Shown: in pieces, positions 18,026 to 26,567 of the stretch
How positions within the stretch are numbered: position 1 is the first letter of the stretch
Layout of the letters: every line of letters begins with the position of its first letter
DNA from: Sphingobium cloacae
GTDB taxonomy: Bacteria; Pseudomonadota; Alphaproteobacteria; Sphingomonadales; Sphingomonadaceae
Reading direction: 5' to 3'
DNA length: 64,000 nucleotides
Assembly: GCF_002355855.1 (NCBI RefSeq)
Contig: NZ_AP017655.1
Span: 930,001-994,000 of the forward strand
Made by a program: the position numbers and the translations under genes
Notes under the pieces: model-generated
Databases searched by the model: none
Told to the model about the DNA's origin: nothing
What the model saw: only the letters and a program-made list of their open reading frames with translations

Positions 18026-18039
18026 CACGCGCCCTCCCC

Positions 18040-18762
18040 TCAATGCCCCACGACGCGACGGCCAAAGCCGCCGCCGGCAGGCCGCGCGCTTCCCGTGGTC
18101 CCGACGCTTCCATGCGGAACGGAAAAGACCGTGCGCCGGAAATTCTTTTCGAGGCGATCCGAAATATAGCTCCACAACTGGACGACTTCGCCGGCGGAGC
18201 GGCTCTTCGCATCCACCTCCATCACCGTGCGGCCGTCGATCATCGATGCGGCAAAGTCGGTGCGATGATGGATCGTGACCGGCGCGACAGTGCCATGCTG
18301 GGAAAGCGCGATCGCCGCTTCCGACGTGATCCGCGCCTTTGGCGTCGCGCCGTTGACGACGAAGATCAGCGGCTTGCCCGCGCGGTCGCAAAGGTCGACC
18401 GTGGCCCCCACCGCCCGCAGGTCGTGCGGACTGGGCCGCGTCGGAACCACGATCAGCTCTGCCACTGAAATCACGCTCTGGATCGCCATGGTGATGGCGG
18501 GCGGCGTATCGATGACCGCCAGTTTGAAGCCCTGCTGTCGAAGGATTTCGAGGTCCGCGGCCAGCCGCGCCACGGTGGTCTGGGCGAAGGCAGGAAATTC
18601 CGCCTCGCGCTCGTTCCACCAGTCGGCGAGCGACCCCTGCGGATCGATATCGATGAGGACGACGGGACCCTGGCCCGCCCGTTGCGCCTGCACGGCCAGA
18701 TGTCCGGAAAGCGTCGTCTTTCCCGATCCGCCCTTCTGCGATGCCAGTGCCAAGATGCGCAC
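18040..18762 (-). CDS. ParA-family ATPase
   Basis: Protein of 240 residues from GTG 18762, which has a G-rich ribosome binding site six bases upstream. A longer start at 18813 would add 17 residues before the conserved strand. The deviant Walker A KGGSGKTT, the A' motif DIDPQGS and Walker B in LAVIDTPPAI define the ParA/MinD class, which forms ATP-dependent dimers on DNA or membrane to position cargo. A low-complexity Gly/Arg tail of about 25 residues ends the protein. There is no parB and no parS-like site nearby. Its operon partners are an RHH-like protein and a SPOR lipoprotein, which suggests a role at the cell envelope or division site. Confidence 0.85.
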   Translation of the reverse strand: MRILALASQKGGSGKTTLSGHLAVQAQRAGQGPVVLIDIDPQGSLADWWNEREAEFPAFAQTTVARLAADLEILRQQGFKLAVIDTPPAITMAIQSVISVAELIVVPTRPSPHDLRAVGATVDLCDRAGKPLIFVVNGATPKARITSEAAIALSQHGTVAPVTIHHRTDFAASMIDGRTVMEVDAKSRSAGEVVQLWSYISDRLEKNFRRTVFSVPHGSVGTTGSARPAGGGFGRRVVGH

Positions 18763-18949
18763 GCGTTTCCCCCCAAGGAAATCCAGTTCCGGGCAGGATT
18801 GCCATGGCAGCACCTAAAATTTGGTTAACCCATCGGGGCGCTCCGCACCGCGAAGAAGCGTGGCGCGCCCGCTCGCGCCGCTAACAGCCTTTTAACCAAT
18901 ATCCGCGATAAAATGGCGTGAATGCCGTGGATTTGGGAGCAGCCCTTTC

Positions 18950-19939
18950 ATGAACAATTTTCGAGGCGCGCTTATCGCAATCGCGACGTTGAGCCTGAGC
19001 CAACCCCTTCTCGCCGACGTCAAGCTGGGCGTCGATGCCTGGCAGCAGGGCGATTATGCGAAGGCTTTGGCGGAATGGCGTCCCCTCGCCGAAGCGGGCG
19101 ACGCGGATGCGCAGTTCAATATGGGACAGGCCTATAAGCTGGGTCGCGGTGTTTCGACCGATCTCAACGCCGCGATCCAATGGTATCGCAAGGCAGCCGC
19201 GCAGGGCCATTTGCGCGCCGAGGACAATCTGGGCCTCTGCCTGTTCCAGCAGGGGGACCGTTCCGCCGCCATGCCTTATCTGGAACGTGCCGCGGCGCGA
19301 GGAGATTCGCGCGCGCAATATATCTATGGGACCGCCCTGTTCAACGGCGACCTCGTGGGCAAGGACTGGGTCCGTGCCTACGCCCTCATGACGCGGGCAT
19401 CGGCGTCCGGGCTGACGCAGGCGAATAGCAGCCTGCAACAGATGAACAAATATATCTCGGATGAGCAGCGCGAACAGGGGAAAGCCCTGGCGGCCCGGAT
19501 GGAACGCGAGAAAGGCTCGCTGCTCGCCTCCGCTCCCGCGCGAAACGAGAGCGCCGGACCCGCATTGCGACCAGCCCCCGCCCCGATCCGTACCACCGAA
19601 GTCGCCCCTTCCGCCCCACCGGCGCGCGCCGAGCCACCCAAGGTCAAGACGCCGACGCCGCCAAAACCGGCTCCGGTTGCCGCGACACCTCCCGCACGGT
19701 CCGCTTCGGGTCCATGGCGGGTCCAGCTTGGCGCCTTCAGCGCGGATGCGCGCGCCCGGGCCATGTGGACGCAACTTGCCGGCAAGGTTCGCGGCCTGTC
19801 TTCCTACCAGCCTTATTATGTCCAAGCGGGCGGCATCACGCGCCTTCAGGCCGGCCCGCTCGACAGCTCGGCGGATGCGACCCGGCTCTGCGCGCAGATC
19901 AAATCGGCGGGTGCGGACTGCATCCCCAAGAGAAATTAG
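18950..19939 (+). CDS. Sel1-repeat and SPOR-domain periplasmic protein
   Basis: Protein of 329 residues with a cleavable signal peptide (MNNFRGALIAIATLSLSQ, cleavage after LLA). Residues about 30-165 are Sel1-type repeats (DADAQFNMGQAYKLGRGV, AAIQWYRKAAAQGHLRAEDN, DSRAQYIYGTALFNGD). A long Pro/Ala linker (about 200-250) leads to a C-terminal SPOR domain (GPWRVQLGAFSADARARAMW, YVQAGGITRLQAGPLDSS). It is exported and probably binds septal peptidoglycan. It is divergent from the parA operon with 187 bp between starts, and the shared SPOR architecture suggests a functional link between the two units. Confidence 0.87.
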   Translation: MNNFRGALIAIATLSLSQPLLADVKLGVDAWQQGDYAKALAEWRPLAEAGDADAQFNMGQAYKLGRGVSTDLNAAIQWYRKAAAQGHLRAEDNLGLCLFQQGDRSAAMPYLERAAARGDSRAQYIYGTALFNGDLVGKDWVRAYALMTRASASGLTQANSSLQQMNKYISDEQREQGKALAARMEREKGSLLASAPARNESAGPALRPAPAPIRTTEVAPSAPPARAEPPKVKTPTPPKPAPVAATPPARSASGPWRVQLGAFSADARARAMWTQLAGKVRGLSSYQPYYVQAGGITRLQAGPLDSSADATRLCAQIKSAGADCIPKRN

Positions 19940-20016
19940 GCCGAGGCGGCCATTCTTACGGGTTGATCGGCGACCGGGCTTAGGGCAACGCGGCCCCGAC
20001 CATTATCTGGAGGCAT

Positions 20017-20889
20017 GTGTTGACCAGTCCTGTTGCCCCGTCATGGGTGTTGACCCTCGTTTGCGTGGATCGCGTCGGGATCGTCGCAGCGGTCAGCCAG
20101 TTCCTGGCGGAACGCGGCGGCTTCATCACCGACAGCCAGCAATATGCCGACCGGGAATCGGGTCGCTTCTTCATGCGCGTCGCCTTCGAAGCGACGGATC
20201 ACCGCATGGACAACGGCACGGAGGGGCTACGTGCGGAGTTCGCGCCGATCGGCGACCGCTTCGCCATGGATTGGCGGCTGACCGACATTCATGAGCGCCC
20301 GCGCATCCTGATCGCCGTGTCCAAAGGATCGCATTGCCTCGCCGACCTGCTGCATCGCTGGCAGACAGGCACATTGGCGGTCGAAATCATGGGCGTCGTG
20401 TCCAACCATCCCGACATGCGCCGTATCACGGAATGGCACGGCATCCCCTATCATGAACTCCCGTCCAATGGCGACAAAGCCGCTCAGGAAGCCGCCCTGC
20501 TCGACATTTTCGAGCGGACCCGTTCCGACTATCTGATCCTGGCGCGCTACATGCAGGTGTTGTCGGAGGAACTGGTCGACAAGCTGGTGGGACGCTGCGT
20601 CAACATCCACCACAGCTTCCTTCCGGGCTTCAAGGGCGCCCGCCCCTATCACCGCGCGCATGAACGAGGCGTCAAGCTGATCGGCGCGACCGCCCATTTC
20701 GTGACGGCCGATCTGGATGAAGGGCCGATCATCGAACAGGCGGTCGAACGCATCGACCATCGGGCCACAGCGGAAGACATGGTTCGCATCGGGCGCGACA
20801 TAGAGACGCAGGTTCTGGCCAGGGCGGTCCGGTGGATCGCCGATCGCCGCGTATTGCTGAACGGCGGCAAGACCGTCATATTCCGATAA
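20017..20889 (+). CDS. purU: formyltetrahydrofolate deformylase
   Basis: Protein of 290 residues. An N-terminal ACT domain (VLTLVCVDRVGIVAAVSQFL) is followed by the formyl transferase domain with the catalytic Asn-His-Asp set visible in GRCVNIHHSFLPGFKGARPY and GATAHFVTADLDEGPII. It hydrolyses 10-formyl-THF to THF and formate, which PurT (61671) can use. A GGAGG ribosome site at 20009-20013 is three bases from GTG 20017 and six from TTG 20020, so the true start may be the TTG one codon later. Confidence 0.93.
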   Translation: MLTSPVAPSWVLTLVCVDRVGIVAAVSQFLAERGGFITDSQQYADRESGRFFMRVAFEATDHRMDNGTEGLRAEFAPIGDRFAMDWRLTDIHERPRILIAVSKGSHCLADLLHRWQTGTLAVEIMGVVSNHPDMRRITEWHGIPYHELPSNGDKAAQEAALLDIFERTRSDYLILARYMQVLSEELVDKLVGRCVNIHHSFLPGFKGARPYHRAHERGVKLIGATAHFVTADLDEGPIIEQAVERIDHRATAEDMVRIGRDIETQVLARAVRWIADRRVLLNGGKTVIFR

Positions 20890-21241
20890 ACGATCAGTCC
20901 CGACAATCAACGCCGGCCGGACGGAACCGGGCGGGGTGAGTTCATACGCCCGCTCTTCCGGTGGCGGCCCGGATCAGAAGATCGCCGCATATATGAACCA
21001 GCCTATGATAAGCAGGCTGGTCACCAGGCACACTCGATCGCCAAACACGTCCATTCGCGACATTTCGACACCCTATCCCGCTGGCGCTCCTGTTGGCGCC
21101 TTGGAATCAGGATACAGCAGTTTCGCGGATGAAGGAACAGTAAAGACAAGGCGAAGCGAAGGAAGGGATCGACAAGGCGCGGAGGGCTTCCTTGAACTGA
21201 TATGGCGCCGTTCCTTGCGCCAGCGCATGGGGCTCATGCCG
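20890..21241. other. intergenic region with hairpins, gene content uncertain
   Basis: These 352 bases hold no well-supported gene. Visible structure includes an 8 bp stem with a 9-base loop (ACCAGCCT at 20997 and AGGCTGGT at 21014) and a GGCGC/GCGCC hairpin near 21083-21100. A 108-codon plus-strand frame (20936-21262) exists but its composition is not protein-like. A reverse-strand frame for a 29-residue hydrophobic peptide is listed separately. Confidence 0.35.
20974..21063 (-). CDS. candidate 29-residue membrane peptide
   Basis: ATG at 21063 preceded by AGGG with a seven-base gap opens a frame that ends with TGA at 20974. The product has a charged start (MSRMDVFGDR) and then about 18 hydrophobic residues containing LLIIGWFIYAAIF, which is the pattern of a tiny single-pass membrane peptide. 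The frame is short and could be chance. It lies downstream of the DUF2093 gene on the same strand. Confidence 0.3.
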   Translation of the reverse strand: MSRMDVFGDRVCLVTSLLIIGWFIYAAIF

Positions 21242-21469
21242 CTATTTCAGATCCATGGATGAGCCGGAGTGGCCCCGATGCCGGAGAAAGGATTGCGTGG
21301 CTTCCTCCGGCCCACGATAGGCTTCCTGAAATTCGGCGCTCCAATATTTCAGGTCTTCCAGATCGATGCGTGCGCCCGAAACGGCGCACAGGACGAATTG
21401 CCCCGGACGCACCACATCGAAATGCGGCGTGTCATAATGCAGCACCGCAAGGCCCTGAATATCCGCCAT
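21242..21469 (-). CDS. DUF2093 domain-containing protein
   Basis: Protein of 75 residues from ATG 21469 (MADIQGLAVLHYDTPHFDVV). The string RPGQFVLCAVSGARIDLEDL followed by KYWSAEFQEAY is characteristic of DUF2093, a small alphaproteobacterial family of unknown function. Its single Cys lies in the CAVSG motif, as in relatives. The start codon overlaps the stop of the upstream flavoprotein gene (TGATG), so the two are translationally coupled. Confidence 0.85.
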   Translation of the reverse strand: MADIQGLAVLHYDTPHFDVVRPGQFVLCAVSGARIDLEDLKYWSAEFQEAYRGPEEATQSFLRHRGHSGSSMDLK

Positions 21470-22878
21470 CAATCGCCCGTCAGGATACGGTCGACCAACT
21501 GCTTCACCGTCGGAACGAAGCCGTTGGAATAAAATGGGTCCGTCTTGAAATTATAGGCCCCATGCCCCGCGAACAACAGATTGTCGTCCAGCGAGCCGCC
21601 ATGGACCGCCTGCTGCAACGACTTCTGGATGCAGAAGCTGCGGGGATCGGCCAGGCGCCCGGTGGAATTGGTCTCGCTGTCCATCCAGCTTGAGAAGGCG
21701 CACTGGCTGAGGCAGCCCATGCAATCCGTCTGATCCTTGCGGATCTCGGCCTTGTCCTCTTCATCCACGAAGACCAGCGTGTTGTCAGGCGTCTTGAGCG
21801 CGGAGGTGAAGCCCTGTCCCACCCATTCGCGCGCGCGCAGCAGGTCGCCGCGCGTCACCCAGAAATTCTTGCCCTTCACGCCCGCATCGAGCTGGTGCGT
21901 ATGGTCGCCCGCCTGTTCGGTACTGAACGGAATCTGCCGCTCGGACCGCGCTTCCAGCTGGCGGAGGAAAGGATTGCGGATGGCGGAGCTGTAAAAGCCG
22001 GTGGGCGAGAAACGGTGCAACAGCACATCGCCGGGCTCCAATTGCATCAGCCTTTCCTTCCACGGCTGCGGAATGGGGCTTTCCTGCGTCAGGAGCGGCC
22101 GGGTGCCGAACTGGAACGCGATGGCGCCCAGTTCCGGATTGTCGATCCAGTCGTTCCAGTCGCGCAGATACCAGACACCGCCCGCCATCACGATCGGCAC
22201 ATCGTCGGAAATGCCGCCTTCGCGCATGGTGTCCCGCAGCGCCTTCACGCGGGGATAAGGGTCCTGCGGTTCGCGCGGGTCCTCCGCGTTGGACAGGCCG
22301 TTATGGCCGCCCGCCAGCCACGGATCTTCATAGACCACCGCCGCCAGCCATTCCGACGCCTTGGAATAGGCGCGCTTCCACAGAGCGCGGAAGGCGCGGC
22401 CGGAACTGACGATCGGCAGATAGTTGACACCATAGGACGCCGCGATCTCGCTCAGCTTGTATGGCATGCCCGCGCCGCAGGTGACGCCCGCCACCATGCC
22501 CCTGGTCTTTTCGAGCACGCCGTGCAGAACCCGCTGCGCGCCGCCCATTTCCCAAAGGACGTTGATGTTGATCGCGCCCTTGCCGCCCGCGATCTCGAAG
22601 GCGCGCTTCACCTGCTCGACCGCGCCATCAATGGCATAGGCGATCAGTTCCTCATGCCGGTCGCGGCGCGTGCGGCCATGATAGATTTGCGGGATGACAT
22701 TGCCCATGGAATCGTAGCTGTCGGCATTCACCGCCGATACAGTCCCAATTCCGCCCGCCGCCGCCCATGCGCCCGAACTGGCGTGATTGGAAACGGCCAC
22801 ACCCTTTCCGCCTTCGACCAGCGGCCAGACTTCGCGGCCGCCATAGACGATGGGTTTCAAACCCTTGAACAAAGACAT
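21469..22878 (-). CDS. NPD-family FMN oxidoreductase (nitronate monooxygenase-like) with C-terminal Cys cluster
   Basis: Protein of 469 residues from ATG 22878. The FMN-binding TIM barrel of the 2-nitropropane dioxygenase family is seen in VEGGKGVAVSNHASSGAWAA, GVTCGAGMPYKLSEIA and PIVMAGGVWYLRDWNDW with FGTRPLLTQES. It is over 100 residues longer than ordinary nitronate monooxygenases. The extra C-terminal part holds Cys386, Cys389 and Cys393 (DCMGCLSQC) plus Cys416, a spacing that could bind an iron-sulfur cluster. An in-frame extension upstream of 22878 runs into the glycosyltransferase gene and is rejected. It is coupled to DUF2093. The substrate is unknown. Confidence 0.83.
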   Translation of the reverse strand: MSLFKGLKPIVYGGREVWPLVEGGKGVAVSNHASSGAWAAAGGIGTVSAVNADSYDSMGNVIPQIYHGRTRRDRHEELIAYAIDGAVEQVKRAFEIAGGKGAININVLWEMGGAQRVLHGVLEKTRGMVAGVTCGAGMPYKLSEIAASYGVNYLPIVSSGRAFRALWKRAYSKASEWLAAVVYEDPWLAGGHNGLSNAEDPREPQDPYPRVKALRDTMREGGISDDVPIVMAGGVWYLRDWNDWIDNPELGAIAFQFGTRPLLTQESPIPQPWKERLMQLEPGDVLLHRFSPTGFYSSAIRNPFLRQLEARSERQIPFSTEQAGDHTHQLDAGVKGKNFWVTRGDLLRAREWVGQGFTSALKTPDNTLVFVDEEDKAEIRKDQTDCMGCLSQCAFSSWMDSETNSTGRLADPRSFCIQKSLQQAVHGGSLDDNLLFAGHGAYNFKTDPFYSNGFVPTVKQLVDRILTGD

Positions 22879-22967
22879 CTCCCGCACAAAAACCAACGGC
22901 TCCCCCGGCCGCCTAAATGCCGACCCATAGCAGATTATGGGCCGGATAACGAATTTTCGCGCGGCCC

Positions 22968-24110
22968 CTAGCGCAAAATGCCCGGTTGGGCCAGTGCCTT
23001 CCCATAGAGCGTGGCATAGGCATCCACCATCCGCGCCTCGTCGAAGTCGTGGGCGGCGCGTTCCCGGTTCGCGATCCCCAGTCGCGCGCGCAATCCGGCA
23101 TCGTCCGCGAGCGCGCCCAAGGATGCCCCAAGCTGCCCTTCGTCCCGCACGATGAAAGGGCGGTTTTCGGGAGCGACCATGTTCGCCACGTCGCCCACAT
23201 CCATCGCGGCGACAGGAACGCCTGCGGCCATCGCCTCCACCAGGGAAATCGGGAATTGCTCGCTGTCCGATGACAGGGCGAAGATGTCGAACAGGCCGAC
23301 GAAGCGCCATGGGTCGCTCATGAATCCGGCGAGGCAGATGTCGTCGAGGCCATGGGCGGCGGCTTCGGCGAGGATCGCGTCCCGTTCGGGGCCTTCGCCG
23401 ACGACGACCAGTTGCAGGCGGTCGCGATGGGCCGCAACGGCGCGGACGAGGCGGGGAATGTTCTTGACCGGGCGCAGGCCCGCCAACGTGCCGACCAGCA
23501 GCTTGCCCGGAGAGCGGCGGAGCACGGGGATGGCGCCGGGCGACGGCGGGGCGGCATAGCGGGCGACGTCGATGCCGTTCCGGATCAGGTGCACCTTCTG
23601 TGCCGGTTGCCGCCAGACCTGGCGGGCAATGGTTTCGAGGCGGATGGAGGGGACGACGAGGGCCTCGGCGCGCTGGAGGGCGAAGCGGCGGTAGAGGTTG
23701 CGCCGGGGCTTGAGGCCATGGGCTTCGTCGGCGTTGAAGCCGTCCTCATGATGGATGAGGGGAGGCAAAACCATGAACGAGGTGGCGAGGCGATGGGATA
23801 TTGCCGCGTCCATCGCGCCCCAATTGTAGGTCAGTATCAAATCGAAACCTTGCAGGAAGCGCGCGATCTGGCGGAAGCGGCGGGGGTCGGGCTTGCCGGC
23901 GAGCGGCGGGGGCGTGGGGAAGTCCACGCGGATCGCGGGGTCGATGGCTTCGCGGGCGTCCATGGCGTCGGGAGCGGCGCTGACGATGCTGTGATGGGCG
24001 CGGCCGCCCCAGAGGTTCATCAGGCGGACGGCGCGGGCTTCCTTGCCGCCCAGCGAGAAGCTGCCGTGGACGTGGAGCAGCCGGGGCGGCCGCGACGATC
24101 CGTCAGCCAT
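22968..24110 (-). CDS. glycosyltransferase family 4 protein
   Basis: Protein of 380 residues from ATG 24110. The N-terminal domain begins RLLHVHGSFSLGGKEARAV, the usual GT4 acceptor-side start. The C-terminal GT-B domain shows VGTLAGLRPVKNIPRLVRAV, VVVGEGPERDAILAEA and the E-x7-E-like nucleotide-sugar site SDSEQFPISLVEAMAAGVPV. It probably transfers a sugar during envelope or exopolysaccharide synthesis, but no polysaccharide cluster surrounds it. Its start overlaps the stop of the upstream hydrolase gene by eight bases. Confidence 0.86.
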   Translation of the reverse strand: MADGSSRPPRLLHVHGSFSLGGKEARAVRLMNLWGGRAHHSIVSAAPDAMDAREAIDPAIRVDFPTPPPLAGKPDPRRFRQIARFLQGFDLILTYNWGAMDAAISHRLATSFMVLPPLIHHEDGFNADEAHGLKPRRNLYRRFALQRAEALVVPSIRLETIARQVWRQPAQKVHLIRNGIDVARYAAPPSPGAIPVLRRSPGKLLVGTLAGLRPVKNIPRLVRAVAAHRDRLQLVVVGEGPERDAILAEAAAHGLDDICLAGFMSDPWRFVGLFDIFALSSDSEQFPISLVEAMAAGVPVAAMDVGDVANMVAPENRPFIVRDEGQLGASLGALADDAGLRARLGIANRERAAHDFDEARMVDAYATLYGKALAQPGILR

Positions 24111-24975
24111 GGAGGACGCGGGCGAGCAGGCGGTCGACCGCCGCCACCGATTCGGGCTCATCCAGCGCGGGGGCGTGGCCGACATTCGGCACGACCGTGA
24201 GGTCGGCGCTCTCGCCTATGTCCGCGACCATGCGGCGGGCGGTGGCGTCGCCCAGCAGGTCGGAACGCTCGCCCCGCAGGATCGTCGTCGGGATGCCGCG
24301 AAAGGCGGCCATGACCGGCCACATGTCGACGGCGGCTTCCTCCCCGCCGGTCAGGCGCAGCGGTTCGGCCACCCGCATGTCATAGTCCAGCACCACGCGG
24401 CCCGCGGAATTGAGGCGGTAGAGCCGCTTGGCCACGGCGATCCATCGTTCGAGATCATAGGCGGGATAGACGTCGCGGTTGGATTCCTCCAGCGCGCGGG
24501 CGGCATGCACCCAGCTGGGGTGCGACTGGCCGATGCCGACATAGGTGCGGATACGCGCCAGTCCCGCTTCCTCCAGCGTCGGCCCCACATCGTTGAGCAG
24601 CGCCCCGGCCAGCCATTCGCGATGCGTCGCCGCGATCAGCATGGCGATGATGCCGCCCAGCGACGTGCCGATGGCGACGAAACGGGTGATGGCGAGGTCC
24701 GCGAGCAGCCGCCCTATGTCCTGCAAATAGGTGAGCGGGACATAGGTCATCGGGTCTTTGGCATAGGCGCTTTCCGCCCGCCCGCGCATGTCGGGGCAGA
24801 TCAGCCGCCATTCGCCCGCGAGCCGCTCCGCCAAAGGCTCGAAATCGCGGGCGTTGCGCGTGAGGCCGGGCAGGCAGAGCAAGGGCGGACGACCGTCATC
24901 GCCGCCCGCATAGTCCCGATAATGGAGCCGGAGGCCATCGGGTGACCACCAAAATCCGTCGCTATGGCCGCTCAA
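24103..24975 (-). CDS. alpha/beta fold hydrolase
   Basis: Protein of 290 residues, most likely starting at TTG 24975, which has GGAGG seven bases upstream (product begins LSGHSDGFWWSPDGLRLHY). The fold shows LLCLPGLTRNARDFEPLAE, the oxyanion strand, the nucleophile elbow GTSLGG (Ser in AIGTSLGGIIAML), Asp in RGERSDLL and a C-terminal His in VPNVGHAPALDEP. Function within the superfamily (esterase, lactonase or other) cannot be assigned. It shares an unusually short 37 bp divergent region with selO. Confidence 0.83.
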   Translation of the reverse strand: MSGHSDGFWWSPDGLRLHYRDYAGGDDGRPPLLCLPGLTRNARDFEPLAERLAGEWRLICPDMRGRAESAYAKDPMTYVPLTYLQDIGRLLADLAITRFVAIGTSLGGIIAMLIAATHREWLAGALLNDVGPTLEEAGLARIRTYVGIGQSHPSWVHAARALEESNRDVYPAYDLERWIAVAKRLYRLNSAGRVVLDYDMRVAEPLRLTGGEEAAVDMWPVMAAFRGIPTTILRGERSDLLGDATARRMVADIGESADLTVVPNVGHAPALDEPESVAAVDRLLARVLHG

Positions 24976-25012
24976 CCTTGATCCCTCCGCATGTCTCCCC
25001 CCATATCGCCTT

Positions 25013-26410
25013 ATGACCACGCCCCTGCAAGCCGCCAAATACCGCCCCGCCGATGAAATCTCCGCGCTGATGCCGGACATCGGCGATCCGGTGGAAGCCG
25101 CCGATTTCCCGCAGACCGTCCTGCGATTCCGCAATGACCGCTGGGCGGACGCGGTGGGGCTGGGATCGTTGAGCGAGGATGAGTGGATCGGCCATTTCGG
25201 GCGCTTCCATCCCTTGCCAGAAACGCTGCCCAAGCCATTGGCTTTACGCTATCACGGCCATCAGTTCCGCATGTACAACCCGCAGATCGGGGATGGGCGC
25301 GGCTTCCTGTTCGCGCAACTGCGGGACGGGGCGGGACGGCTGCTCGACCTGGGGACCAAGGGATCGGGGCAGACGCCCTATAGCCGCTTCGGCGACGGGC
25401 GGCTGACGCTGAAAGGCGGGGTGCGGGAGATATTGGCGACGGAGATGCTGGACGCGCTGGGCGTCAACACGTCCAGGACCTTCTCGCTGATCGAGACGGG
25501 GGAAGCGTTGCAGCGCAATGACGAGCCCTCCCCTACCCGCTCGGCGGTGCTGGTGCGGCTCAGCCATTCGCATATCCGCATCGGGACGTTCCAGCGGGCG
25601 GCCTTCTTCGATGACAAGGCCCTGCTGGAGAAGCTGACCGACTATGCGCTGACGCGGCTTTATGGGGAGGAGCCGGGGGACAGTCCGCCCGTGCAGCTCA
25701 TGGCCCGCGTGATCGAGCAGGTGGCCGATCTGGCGGCCAGCTACATGGTCGCGGGGTTCGTGCATGGGGTGCTGAACAGCGACAATATCAACGTGACCGG
25801 GGAGAGCTTCGATTATGGGCCGTGGCGGTTCACGCCGCGATGGGACAATGGCTTTACCGCCGCCTATTTCGACGAGAGCGGGCTTTATGCCTTCGGGCGG
25901 CAGGCCGAGGCGATCCATTGGAACGCCGCGCAACTGGCGGTGTCGTTGAGGCCATTGGTGGAGGCGGAGCCGCTGGTGGAGCAGATGGAGCGGTTTCCGG
26001 CGCTGTTCGAGGAGGCTTTGACGCGGCGGTTCTGCTGGCGGCTGGGGGTTGCCGGCGGCGGGGATGCAGCCGCTCTGGTGCAGACAGCGGTGCGCGGGAT
26101 GGTGGAGACGGGGACGGAGATCGACCGCTTCTTCCATGACTGGCGGGGCGGCGCGGCACGGGCGGCGGAGCGTTATGCGGAGGAAAGCTGGGCGCCGTTT
26201 CGGGAGGTGGCGAGCGGGTTTACGGCGGCGAATGGGGCGCGGGATCATGGCTATTGGAGAGATGACGCGCCCTGTTCCATGCCGATCGGGGAAGTGGAGA
26301 CGATCTGGAGCGCCATCGACCGGGATGACGACTGGCGGCCGCTTCATGACAAGGTGGCGGCGATCCGGCGAATGGGGGAAGCCCATGGGGATGCGCCGGC
26401 GGTGGCGTGA
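25013..26410 (+). CDS. selO: protein adenylyltransferase SelO (YdiU family)
   Basis: Protein of 465 residues. Family motifs are LRYHGHQFRMYNPQIGDGRG, LDLGTKGSGQTPYSRFGDGR, RLTLKGGVREILATEML and the active-site HGVLNSDNINVTGESFDYGP (Asn and Asp that bind metal). SelO is a pseudokinase that transfers AMP from ATP to protein Ser, Thr or Tyr and takes part in redox stress responses. The C-terminus ends in DAPAVA, without the Cys-rich tail seen in E. coli YdiU and mitochondrial SelO. Plus-strand start ATG 25013 is 37 bases from the divergent hydrolase start. Confidence 0.92.
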   Translation: MTTPLQAAKYRPADEISALMPDIGDPVEAADFPQTVLRFRNDRWADAVGLGSLSEDEWIGHFGRFHPLPETLPKPLALRYHGHQFRMYNPQIGDGRGFLFAQLRDGAGRLLDLGTKGSGQTPYSRFGDGRLTLKGGVREILATEMLDALGVNTSRTFSLIETGEALQRNDEPSPTRSAVLVRLSHSHIRIGTFQRAAFFDDKALLEKLTDYALTRLYGEEPGDSPPVQLMARVIEQVADLAASYMVAGFVHGVLNSDNINVTGESFDYGPWRFTPRWDNGFTAAYFDESGLYAFGRQAEAIHWNAAQLAVSLRPLVEAEPLVEQMERFPALFEEALTRRFCWRLGVAGGGDAAALVQTAVRGMVETGTEIDRFFHDWRGGAARAAERYAEESWAPFREVASGFTAANGARDHGYWRDDAPCSMPIGEVETIWSAIDRDDDWRPLHDKVAAIRRMGEAHGDAPAVA

Positions 26411-26434
26411 GGCAGCCTCCGGCTCGTTCCTGTT

Positions 26435-26464
26435 GGTGGCTGTTTTCGGCGAAAAGCAGCCACC
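26435..26464 (+). terminator. hairpin downstream of selO
   Basis: An inverted repeat of GGTGGCTG (26435-26442) and CAGCCACC (26457-26464), extended inward by TTTTC/GAAAA with one bulged base, starts 25 bases after the selO stop. There is no T-run after it, so it is either a weak terminator or an mRNA 3' end stabiliser. Confidence 0.45.
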
Positions 26465-26567
26465 GCCAACCTGCCTTGCAAAGCAGCCGTCTTGCCTGCC
26501 GCGCGAACCTCTAAAATCCCGCGATCATTCACAGGTTGTTCAATGGCGATGCCCTATGCCATGATCC

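Noticed and set aside
20936..21262. 108-codon plus-strand frame after purU
   Set aside because: It has no conserved pattern, mixes Ser/Arg/Gly-rich text, and its end overlaps the DUF2093 gene antisense.
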